7,059 bases of DNA from Candidatus Omnitrophota bacterium (GCA_021735105.1 JAIPHS010000048.1:1-7059), one strand, 5' to 3'; positions 1-4,868 are shown, counted from the stretch's first letter. Notes: generated by a model from the letters alone, not told the origin. Numbers and translations: made by a program.

Positions 1-235
1 ATAACCACGCTACGATTACACAACAATGGTGGTTTTGCAGGCTTGGAGTGCGGAAGCGGAAGACGCCTCAAGCGGCTGAAGCCCGCACGACAAGACTGCT
101 GGCAACAAGCGAGCGGCCCAGCGAGCGAGGCAGTGAGCCTGAGCCCCAGCGAAGGCGAACGGTGCAAACAGCAACCACGTAGCCCGCTGAAGCCGACGTT
201 CAGGAGGCGTAAGCGGGCGGTGCATTGGATTAAAG
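1..235. repeat. GC-rich, self-complementary non-coding element at the left edge (possible interspersed repeat or structured RNA)
   Basis: By hand count bases 61-220 are about two thirds G+C, while the flanking DNA is strongly AT-rich. The stretch carries internal repeats: AGCGAGCG at 108-115 and 120-127, and GCTGAAGCC at 75-83 and 186-194. It also has perfect inverted pairs: 48-53 with 83-88, 182-188 (GCCCGCT) with 212-218 (AGCGGGC), 63-69 with 204-210, and AGGC/GCCT around 129-140. Short ORFs exist on both strands, but their residue composition (Arg/Pro/Ala/Leu/Ser-rich) follows the base composition, and no ribosome binding site is visible. I therefore treat it as non-coding. It could be an interspersed genomic repeat, which would also explain why an assembled contig ends here, or the body of an RNA driven by the minus-strand promoter at 313-341. 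I recognise no tRNA, SRP, RNase P, tmRNA or rRNA signature. Confidence 0.5.
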
Positions 236-312
236 GAAAGAATTTATATATTGTAAAACCTGTATAGAAGGTCAGCCGAAGGTACGAATGTAGATCTTAG
301 ACATAGGAATGT

Positions 313-341
313 ATTATAGCAAAAAGGCAGGATTGTGTAAG
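313..341 (-). promoter_or_regulatory. Candidate minus-strand extended -10 promoter pointing into the GC-rich element
   Basis: On the minus strand there is a perfect TATAAT (plus 313-318) preceded by TGC, which makes an extended -10. A 4/6 -35 match, CTTACA (plus 336-341), lies 17 bases upstream. Transcription would start near 306 and run left through the AT-rich spacer 241-306 into the GC-rich element at 1-235. It lies just downstream of the ars terminator, so it would start a new transcript. The spacer itself (241-370) shows no gene. AT-rich DNA yields chance -10 boxes, so confidence is moderate. Confidence 0.4.
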
Positions 342-370
342 AGCTTTCTCTAAAAAAAAGATATTCAACC

Positions 371-395
371 AATTCCCACCTACGCGGTGGGAATT
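371..395 (-). terminator. Hairpin terminator closing the ars operon
   Basis: AATTCCCACC at 371-380 and GGTGGGAATT at 386-395 form a perfect 10-bp stem with a 5-base loop, 14 bases past the arsG stop codon. On the minus strand the stem is followed by about ten mixed bases and then a run of eight U, so the U-tract is somewhat displaced from the stem. No similar structure lies between the ars genes, which supports reading them as one transcript ending here. Confidence 0.65.
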
Positions 396-409
396 TCATG
401 TATCTTCTC

Positions 410-1093
410 CTAAACATGAAGGGTTGAAACAATGTATACCCAAATATAATAAAGTCCCACAAGAATAAATATTGCTCCTGTGACTTTACGCATATAAATT
501 TCAAGCTTTGCGACCTTATTAAACCAGTGAGCCAGCGAATGGACTCCCAGAGATATTCCAACCGCAAAGATTAAAACCGGTAAGCCGGTACCGATTCCAT
601 ATATAAAAGGAAAAACTATCCCCAATTCGCTCTTTACGGCCAAAGGGATTAAGCTGCCGAAAAATAGAGCTGCTGAAATAGGGCAAAAAGACAGGGCAAA
701 AATAATACCTAATGCGAATGAACCGAACACTCCAGATTCGGCAAGTTTATTTTGATGTTTACTGGAAAGTACAAATCCGCTAAAATTCAGTCGTAATATA
801 TCCATAAGAAAAAGGCCGACTATAATCAGCAAAGGCCCAAGCATTTTATTCATGTATTTCTGTAAGAAATTAGCAACCAAAGGAACTCCGGCAAGAGATA
901 AAATAATGATCATGCCAAGTACTACGTACGCAACCATACGCCCCAGCGTATAGGCAAAACCTGACCAAAAAACCATACGTGGATGATCAATCTTTTTTGC
1001 CAGGAATGAAACAGCCGCAATATTTGTCGCAAGTGGGCAAGGGCTTATAGAAGTTAATATCCCAAACCATAATGCGGAAAGAAGAGCTATCAT
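410..1093 (-). CDS. arsG: ArsG-family membrane protein (CcdA/DsbD-like; proposed aromatic organoarsenical efflux permease)
   Basis: This 227-residue integral membrane protein has about six hydrophobic helices (roughly residues 3-30, 42-68, 84-104, 122-150, 157-184, 204-223). Two motifs stand out: SPCPLATNIAA near the N-terminus (Cys19) and SFCPISAALFFG (Cys137). They are the equivalents of the paired cysteines of CcdA/DsbD-type thiol transporters, and the first is typical of the ArsG group. In the described arsEFG system ArsG is reported to export trivalent amino-aromatic arsenicals (known of the family, recalled rather than checked). Its kinship to CcdA means it might instead carry thiol electrons across the membrane to exported ArsF. 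The ATG overlaps the arsF stop as ATGA, so translation is probably coupled. A GGGAGG site sits 10 bases upstream. The length is full, and it is the last gene of the operon. Confidence 0.82.
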   Translation of the reverse strand: MIALLSALWFGILTSISPCPLATNIAAVSFLAKKIDHPRMVFWSGFAYTLGRMVAYVVLGMIIILSLAGVPLVANFLQKYMNKMLGPLLIIVGLFLMDILRLNFSGFVLSSKHQNKLAESGVFGSFALGIIFALSFCPISAALFFGSLIPLAVKSELGIVFPFIYGIGTGLPVLIFAVGISLGVHSLAHWFNKVAKLEIYMRKVTGAIFILVGLYYIWVYIVSTLHV

Positions 1094-1521
1094 AACTTAT
1101 CATCCTCCCGCAAGCTATCAAGAAATCCTTGAGTTTCATTTTTTATATATTGATAAAATTGATCCTTATTCCTTAATAACTGCCAAACCTGCTCAAGATT
1201 CTTAGACCTTATCTCCTTACCGTCTTCAATCAGTGTAAGAACAACTGATTTTGTGTACAACTTGTAATCCTGAACAAAATGCTCATTTCCTTTTTCCTCG
1301 ATATTGATCACCTTATACTCAAGATCTCCTGATTCGATTTCTTTTGCAAAATACTCCTTAATCGCTCCTTCAGTGTACTGCTCGATTTTATGGCATGATG
1401 GGCACCTGAACGTGGTGTGAAAGTAATACACTATAACCTTATCATCACTCTGGGCAAATAAAGAACTGGGTATTAAACATATAAGCGATAATGCGAATAC
1501 CCCTAACAATATTTTTTTCAT
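1090..1521 (-). CDS. arsF: ArsF-family exported thioredoxin-like protein with CPSC motif
   Basis: This 143-residue protein begins with a clear signal peptide (MKK, hydrophobic core about 4-19, likely cleavage after Ala23). The mature part should therefore lie outside the cytoplasmic membrane. A beta strand leads into YYFHTTFRCPSCHKIE, with the redox pair Cys40-Cys43, the characteristic motif of the family annotated as the ArsF subunit of a nitrophenyl-compound nitroreductase. Cys15 lies in the signal helix without a proper lipobox, so I do not call a lipoprotein. The position between arsE and arsG reproduces the arsEFG gene order. GGAGG lies 8 bases before the ATG, inside the end of arsE, and the intergenic gap is 3 bases. 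The published role (with ArsE, reduction of nitro-aromatic arsenicals) is family knowledge. A general role in thiol reduction fed by ArsG is an alternative. Confidence 0.8.
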   Translation of the reverse strand: MKKILLGVFALSLICLIPSSLFAQSDDKVIVYYFHTTFRCPSCHKIEQYTEGAIKEYFAKEIESGDLEYKVINIEEKGNEHFVQDYKLYTKSVVLTLIEDGKEIRSKNLEQVWQLLRNKDQFYQYIKNETQGFLDSLREDDKL

Positions 1522-1524
1522 AAA

Positions 1525-1758
1525 TTACGCCTCCATGAGTTTCTGAATATCATCAGGTGATAAAACTTTACCTGCTGACTTAACCTCACCATCTACAACC
1601 AAAGCTGGCGTTGTCATCACCGCATATTCGGTAATTTTTGCCAAATCCTCAACTTTTACGACTTCGGCTTCTTTGCCTGCCTCTTTTAACGCCACCTGTA
1701 CATTTTCGTAAAGTGCCTTACACTTAGGACAACCCATACCTAGAATTTCAATTTTCAT
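1525..1758 (-). CDS. arsE: ArsE / small thioredoxin-fold protein (Thioredoxin_3, MTH895-like)
   Basis: This 77-residue cytoplasmic protein, with no signal peptide, is a minimal thioredoxin/glutaredoxin fold. It has MKIEILGMGCPKCKAL with the redox pair Cys10-Cys13, the TTPALVV loop containing the cis-proline at Pro51, and a C-terminal helix after LSPDDIQKL. Small proteins of this kind are often encoded beside PF03773 permeases and ArsR regulators in anaerobes and archaea, and as ArsE in arsEFG clusters. Both contexts occur here. It would supply thiol reducing power to its partners: ArsF through ArsG, or bound arsenicals. A very strong ribosome site, GAGGAGGG, lies 6 bases from the ATG. The gap to arsM is 17 bases. 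The fold is certain; the symbol arsE rests on the neighbours arsF and arsG. Confidence 0.82.
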   Translation of the reverse strand: MKIEILGMGCPKCKALYENVQVALKEAGKEAEVVKVEDLAKITEYAVMTTPALVVDGEVKSAGKVLSPDDIQKLMEA

Positions 1759-1775
1759 AATGATCCCTCCTCATT

Positions 1776-2558
1776 TTATTTTTTTATTGCTGATATCTTA
1801 ATACTCACTATAGCATCTTTAACAGCTTCAAAATTATCAAAACTATCATTCACCGAATAATCAGGCTCACTGATTACCTTAATATCCTTAAATCCAGCCG
1901 CATCAATTAAATGCAAGTATTTATCTTTTTTAACCGCCCCCGCAAGACAGCCCAGATACGCCTCAACTGACTCTTTAATCTCTTTCGACAACTCTTTTTC
2001 AAGGACTAGATCGGAAACCATTAACCTACCTCCCGGCTTAAGAACCCTGAACGCTTCCTTGAATACATCCTCTTTGTCCGGCGACAGGTTTATAACGCAG
2101 TTGGAAATAATCACATCGATCACGCTGTCCTCGATTGGAAGTTTTTCTATCTCACCTAATCGAAATTCCACATTATCGTAACCACCTTTTTTTGCATTCG
2201 TCCGTGCTTTATCCAGCATTTCATCAGTCATATCCACGCCAATAACTCGGCCTGTCTTACCAACTTTGTTGGCCGCAAGAAAAGCATCAAATCCTGCTCC
2301 GCTCCCCAAATCAAGCACAACATTCCCTTCCTTTAATGAAGCTATAGCCACAGGATTTCCACATCCAAGCCCGAGATTGGCTCCATCAGGAACAACATCC
2401 ATCTCATCATCTCCATAGCCAACAGCTTTGCTAACATCCCTGGCTTTACTTGAAGACGAACAACAAGAATTGGAAGAACAACAAGATGCTCCTTGCTTAG
2501 CTATTCTAGCATAACCTTCTTTAACTATTTTTTTAATATCTTTTGGCTTTTCTCTCAT
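1776..2558 (-). CDS. arsM: Arsenite S-adenosylmethionine methyltransferase ArsM
   Basis: This 260-residue soluble enzyme methylates As(III) stepwise using S-adenosylmethionine, giving methylated trivalent products. The SAM-binding glycine loop is VLDLGSGAGFDAFLA (about 81-94), with the acidic ribose-binding site in VIGVDMT (about 105-111). All three arsenic-binding cysteines are in their expected contexts: Cys66 in GLGCGNP, Cys154 in ISNCVINL and Cys204 in YLGCLAG. The N-terminus has extra cysteine pairs, Cys26-Cys27 and Cys32-Cys33 in a Ser-rich segment, common in bacterial ArsM and possibly involved in As(III) capture. The length is typical and nothing is broken. AGGAGG, overlapping the permease stop codon, lies 6 bases before the ATG. 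Placement next to an ArsP-type permease suggests that the methylated product, more toxic than arsenite when trivalent, is exported at once. Confidence 0.95.
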   Translation of the reverse strand: MREKPKDIKKIVKEGYARIAKQGASCCSSNSCCSSSSKARDVSKAVGYGDDEMDVVPDGANLGLGCGNPVAIASLKEGNVVLDLGSGAGFDAFLAANKVGKTGRVIGVDMTDEMLDKARTNAKKGGYDNVEFRLGEIEKLPIEDSVIDVIISNCVINLSPDKEDVFKEAFRVLKPGGRLMVSDLVLEKELSKEIKESVEAYLGCLAGAVKKDKYLHLIDAAGFKDIKVISEPDYSVNDSFDNFEAVKDAIVSIKISAIKK

Positions 2559-2568
2559 TTATAACCTC

Positions 2569-3738
2569 CTAGTCGATTATCATCCCAAACAATATTCCGC
2601 TGAATGTTGCCATTACCACAACTAACCCCACATAAACAACCGTTTTCTTTGTGCCAATAACGCCACGAATAACTAACATATTAGGTAAACTTAATGCCGG
2701 CCCCGCTAAAAGTAATGCCAGAGCAGGGCCTTTGCCCATGCCTGCGCCAATCAAACCCTGCAATATTGGTACCTCGGTAAGGGTAGCAAAATACATAAAA
2801 GCGCCTACAATCGAAGCAAAGAAATTAGACAGTAAAGAATTTCCCCCTACAGCTTTTTCGATTATCCAAGCGGGAATGAAACCTTCCTGGCCCGGCCTGC
2901 CTAATAACAATCCCGCCACAACTACACCTGCCAACAAAAGCGGCATAATTTGTTTGGCAAAAGTCCAGGATGCTGAAACCCAATCGCTAACCTCATCTCT
3001 CCTAAACCAGCTAATCAACATTATTGCCGTCAATACCAAAAAACCACCAGAAAGGTGCCATTTTATCGAATATATAAATGCCCAGAAGCCAGTTGTAGTG
3101 TCTGATTTTGCCCAGTTAGCAAAAACTAAAAAACCAACCATGGCGGCAAGATATAAGGAATTTTTAAATAAAGACCTCGATTCTTTTTCTTCTCCAAGCG
3201 AAAAATTTCCGGCGGCATGGCGAGCCCTTTCCTCCTTGATAAAAATTAAATGCATTAAAAGACCGATCACAACACTGAATATTATTGCTCCAATTGCTCT
3301 GGCCAAGCCAAACTCCCAACCAAGAATACGAGCAGTCATAATAATTGCTAACACATTTATTGCCGGGCCCGAATAAAGAAAAGCTGCCGCAGGCCCTAAG
3401 CCTGCTCCCTTTTTGTAAATTCCTGAAAACAAAGGCAGGACTGTGCAGGAACAAACCGCCAAAATAGTGCCGGAAACCGAGGCAACGCTATAGGCTAAAA
3501 TCTTTTTTGCTTTTGCGCCAAAATATTTTATAATCGAAGCTTGAGATACAAAAACAGAAATTGCCCCAGCAATAAAAAACGCCGGCACAAGGCATAATAG
3601 AATATGTTCTCGCGCATACCAACGCACTAAAGCTAAAGATTCAAATATAGGATTTCTAAATGGTAATAATTCAACTGGCAAATAGAAGCATGCCGCAAAA
3701 GCAGCAAGCATTAATAAAAATTTATTTTTTTCTTTCAT
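2569..3738 (-). CDS. ArsP-type permease (PF03773/DUF318), probable organoarsenical exporter
   Basis: This polytopic membrane protein has 389 residues from the ATG at 3738. It has two related halves. The first carries AVCSCTVLPLFSG (CSC at residues 96-98) followed by GAGLGPAAAFLYSGPAINV. The second carries TLTEVPILQGLIGAGMGKGP followed by LLLAGPALSLPNML. This duplicated SGPAIN/AGPALS layout is the hallmark of the family. About ten hydrophobic segments are visible, split by a charged loop near residues 168-190. Family members studied as ArsP export trivalent methyl- and aromatic arsenicals; that role here is inferred from arsR and arsM on either side. Start choice: a TTG at 3750 would add four residues (MEIW) but has no ribosome site. 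The ATG has GGAA 6 bases upstream, so I prefer it. The arsR stop is 18 bases upstream. The PF03773 family is broad and other substrates are possible. Confidence 0.85.
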   Translation of the reverse strand: MKEKNKFLLMLAAFAACFYLPVELLPFRNPIFESLALVRWYAREHILLCLVPAFFIAGAISVFVSQASIIKYFGAKAKKILAYSVASVSGTILAVCSCTVLPLFSGIYKKGAGLGPAAAFLYSGPAINVLAIIMTARILGWEFGLARAIGAIIFSVVIGLLMHLIFIKEERARHAAGNFSLGEEKESRSLFKNSLYLAAMVGFLVFANWAKSDTTTGFWAFIYSIKWHLSGGFLVLTAIMLISWFRRDEVSDWVSASWTFAKQIMPLLLAGVVVAGLLLGRPGQEGFIPAWIIEKAVGGNSLLSNFFASIVGAFMYFATLTEVPILQGLIGAGMGKGPALALLLAGPALSLPNMLVIRGVIGTKKTVVYVGLVVVMATFSGILFGMIID

Positions 3739-3756
3739 CCAGATTTCCAAGGTTTT

Positions 3757-4110
3757 TTAAGGGCAGCAAAGCTTGACTCTGTCTGCTTTTTTTATTTTCT
3801 TTTTATCGGCTGCAATAATTTTGTCGAGCTCAGTCCATAATTGTAAATTTTTAATAAAATTTTTTGCATATCTATTTTGCGGGCATAGATAATAGTTTGT
3901 CCACAACCTTTCATTTTTACTAGCAATAAACCCGGCTATCTTTAATTTTTTTAGATGCCGCGAAACACTCGGCTGAGTAATCCCTAAGACAAAAGCGATC
4001 TCACAAACACACATCTTCTTGCCCTTAAGCATGCTTAAAATCCTGATCCTGTTTGCATCTGCTGATGCCTTTACGCGTTTTTCTAAATCTTTTATCTGTA
4101 ATTTTTTCAT
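3757..4110 (-). CDS. arsR: ArsR/SmtB-family As(III)-responsive repressor
   Basis: This 117-residue winged-helix repressor heads the operon and should control it and itself. The DNA-reading helix is ITQPSVSRHLKKLKIAG (about 44-60), and the wing is SKNERLWTNYYL (about 64-75). Just before the recognition unit, KKMCVCEIA gives Cys34-x-Cys36, aligned with the CVC arsenite site of E. coli-type ArsR. The third cysteine of that classical site is replaced by Ala39. An adjacent pair, Cys115-Cys116, ends the protein (KLCCP), and Cys76 lies after the wing, so the third sulfur ligand may come from there. As(III) binding would release DNA. Only one ATG gives the full domain. No clear Shine-Dalgarno is seen before it, unlike the downstream genes. 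A promoter and palindrome lie just upstream at 4138-4174. Confidence 0.92.
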   Translation of the reverse strand: MKKLQIKDLEKRVKASADANRIRILSMLKGKKMCVCEIAFVLGITQPSVSRHLKKLKIAGFIASKNERLWTNYYLCPQNRYAKNFIKNLQLWTELDKIIAADKKKIKKADRVKLCCP

Positions 4111-4137
4111 TTAAGCTTATCGTCTAAATAGCCACTT

Positions 4138-4149
4138 TGCTATATAGCA
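4138..4149. promoter_or_regulatory. Perfect 12-bp palindrome, candidate ArsR operator
   Basis: TGCTATATAGCA is a perfect 12-bp palindrome. It overlaps part of the arsR -10 box and the expected transcription start, 28 bases before the arsR ATG. A bound dimeric repressor here would block polymerase. A second imperfect palindrome, AGTTGTCAACT (4166-4176), is centred on the -35 box and could be another contact site or simply a consequence of the TTGACA. The operator role is inferred from position and symmetry. Confidence 0.5.
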
Positions 4150-4174
4150 TACCGTCAAGGCGAGAAGTTGTCAA
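4146..4174 (-). promoter_or_regulatory. Sigma70-type promoter of the ars operon
   Basis: On the minus strand a perfect -35 TTGACA (plus 4169-4174) and a 4/6 -10 TATGCT (plus 4146-4151) are separated by exactly 17 bases. Transcription would start near 4139, giving a leader of about 28 bases before the arsR ATG. The position, upstream of the first gene of a tight operon and overlapped by a palindrome, suits an autoregulated ArsR promoter. Confidence 0.6.
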
Positions 4175-4176
4175 CT

Positions 4177-4235
4177 AAAAAATTACTCATGTTGCCGCTA
4201 ATGATAGCGGCCATCAAGGCAGAAAAGGCGGTAAT
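4177..4235 (-). terminator. Possible terminator between the FKBP gene and the arsR promoter
   Basis: On the minus strand a 7-bp perfect hairpin, GCCGCTA/TAGCGGC with a 4-base loop (plus 4194-4211), sits inside an outer ATTAC...GTAAT pairing (plus 4231-4235 with 4182-4186). The outer pairing is followed directly by a run of U (plus A-run 4177-4182). Read from the FKBP side this could end that transcript just before the arsR promoter. The outer stem is short and the inner hairpin is 11 bases from the U-run, so it is a weak terminator if it is one. Confidence 0.35.
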
Positions 4236-4270
4236 GATTATTCTTTTAGTTTTGGATTCAAGGGAGGGTT

Positions 4271-4305
4271 TTGGCTCTGTATGATTTAAAGCAATACAGA
4301 GCCAA
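4271..4305 (+). terminator. 12-bp perfect hairpin with U-tract on the plus strand
   Basis: TTGGCTCTGTAT (4271-4282) and ATACAGAGCCAA (4294-4305) pair perfectly over 12 bp with an 11-base loop. The T-rich tail (GTTATTTTTT, 4306-4315) is on the plus strand. On the minus strand, the strand of the FKBP gene ending at 4318, the hairpin is followed by AACCCTCCC and has no U-tract. It therefore looks like an intrinsic terminator for plus-strand (antisense) transcripts, or a 3'-end stabilising hairpin for the FKBP mRNA. Confidence 0.5.
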
Positions 4306-4317
4306 GTTATTTTTTAA

Positions 4318-4821
4318 TTACTCTACTGAAACTACAGTAACGTCAAAACTTAAGGTTTTACCTGCTAAAGGATGATTAAGATCAAGCACTACTGCCTCAT
4401 CTTTAACTTCTTTTACCTTTACCGGTACAGCTTGGCCTTGAGGCCCTTGCATCTGAAGCATCATTCCGGCTTTCGGCTCCAGGCCTTGAGGTAAAGAACT
4501 TTTTGCTATTTCTTTAAGAGCTTTTGGACTTTCTTCGCCGTAAGCTTCCTTTGGTTCTACTTTTACAGTAGCTTGCTCACCTGCTTTCATCCCTTCAAGT
4601 TCAGAAGCAAGGCCGGGAATAATTTTCCCTTCACCATGCACATAGCTAAGAGGTTCTCTTTCTTTTGAAGAATCTACCACTTCGCCGTCAACAGTTAAGG
4701 TGTAATCAAAAGATACCGTTTTTCCTTTTTCAATAGTCATGTTATCAGCTCCTTTTACTTTACCTAAATTTACAGATATTGCTAAAACTAAACAGACAAA
4801 AATTAAAAAAAATTTTTTCAC
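4318..4821 (-). CDS. FKBP-type (SlyD-like) peptidyl-prolyl cis-trans isomerase with signal peptide
   Basis: This 167-residue protein would catalyse prolyl bond isomerisation and act as a chaperone in protein folding. A signal peptide covers residues 1-24 (MKKFF, hydrophobic core to about 19, probable cleavage near Gly24-Ala25), so this form acts outside the inner membrane. The FKBP part begins GKTVSFDYTLTVDGEVVDSS (33-52) and continues with YVHGEGKIIPGLASELEGMKAG. The inserted flap (IF) domain is about 95-145, and NHPLAGKTLSFDVTV closes the fold, as in SlyD. The metal-binding His/Cys tail of E. coli SlyD is absent. The start is GTG, with a GGGGG-type ribosome site 5 bases upstream. An internal ATG at Met28 also has a good ribosome site and would give a cytosolic form of normal SlyD-core length. 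It appears monocistronic, between a terminator upstream and hairpins downstream. Confidence 0.9.
   Translation of the reverse strand: MKKFFLIFVCLVLAISVNLGKVKGADNMTIEKGKTVSFDYTLTVDGEVVDSSKEREPLSYVHGEGKIIPGLASELEGMKAGEQATVKVEPKEAYGEESPKALKEIAKSSLPQGLEPKAGMMLQMQGPQGQAVPVKVKEVKDEAVVLDLNHPLAGKTLSFDVTVVSVE
4738..4754 (-). promoter_or_regulatory. Internal Shine-Dalgarno and ATG within the FKBP gene
   Basis: On the minus strand AAGGAG (plus 4749-4754) stands exactly 8 bases before the ATG of Met28 (plus 4738-4740). This is a better ribosome site than many gene starts in the window. It falls precisely at the junction between the signal peptide and the FKBP domain. Use of this start would give a 140-residue cytosolic isomerase alongside the exported one. 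Lys-Gly codons (AAA GGA) naturally create such a site, so coincidence is possible. Confidence 0.4.
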
Positions 4822-4826
4822 TTTTT

Positions 4827-4832
4827 CCCCCT
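4827..4832 (-). promoter_or_regulatory. Ribosome binding site for the FKBP GTG start
   Basis: AGGGGG on the minus strand lies 5 bases before the GTG at 4821 and supports that codon as the start of the signal-peptide form despite its being non-ATG. Confidence 0.55.
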
Positions 4833-4839
4833 TTTTTAT

Positions 4840-4868
4840 TTTGTATAATTAAAAAGCCGTAAAGTCAA
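4840..4868 (-). promoter_or_regulatory. Possible FKBP promoter overlapping the terminator loop
   Basis: On the minus strand TTGACT (plus 4863-4868, 5/6 match) and TACAAA (plus 4840-4845, 4/6) are spaced 17 bases apart, just upstream of the FKBP ribosome site. The -35 lies across the loop and inner stem of the terminator hairpin at 4854-4883. A second pair, TTGACA (plus 4936-4941) and TAAAGT (plus 4913-4918), also 17 bases apart, lies on the far side of that hairpin. Which of the two is used cannot be decided from sequence. Confidence 0.3.

Noticed and set aside
100..150. Resemblance of the GCGAGCG/CAGTGAGC stretch to viral ITR or plasmid-origin sequence
   Set aside because: The similarity is limited to short GC-rich words. 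No long match to such sequences is apparent by eye, so vector contamination is not supported.
16..267. Overlapping open frames of about 70 codons on both strands in the GC-rich element
   Set aside because: Few stops occur because the DNA is GC-rich. The residue composition mirrors the bases, no ribosome site is seen, and both strands are open equally. Treated as spurious.
244..567. Minus-strand frame of 107 codons running past the arsG end
   Set aside because: It overlaps arsG in another frame and runs through the terminator hairpin, with no start signal and no recognisable motif.
2651..3376. 241-codon plus-strand open frame
   Set aside because: It lies antisense to the well-supported permease gene, has no recognisable domain and is rich in Lys/Pro/Ala/Ile as expected from reverse-complement hydrophobic codons. 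It is a shadow.
3164..3454. 96-codon minus-strand frame inside the permease gene
   Set aside because: It is a frame-shifted reading of the permease with no motif of its own.
4858..4867. Riboswitch or T-box upstream of FKBP
   Set aside because: The leader between the possible starts and the gene is too short, and it shows no conserved aptamer motif; only a plain terminator hairpin is visible.
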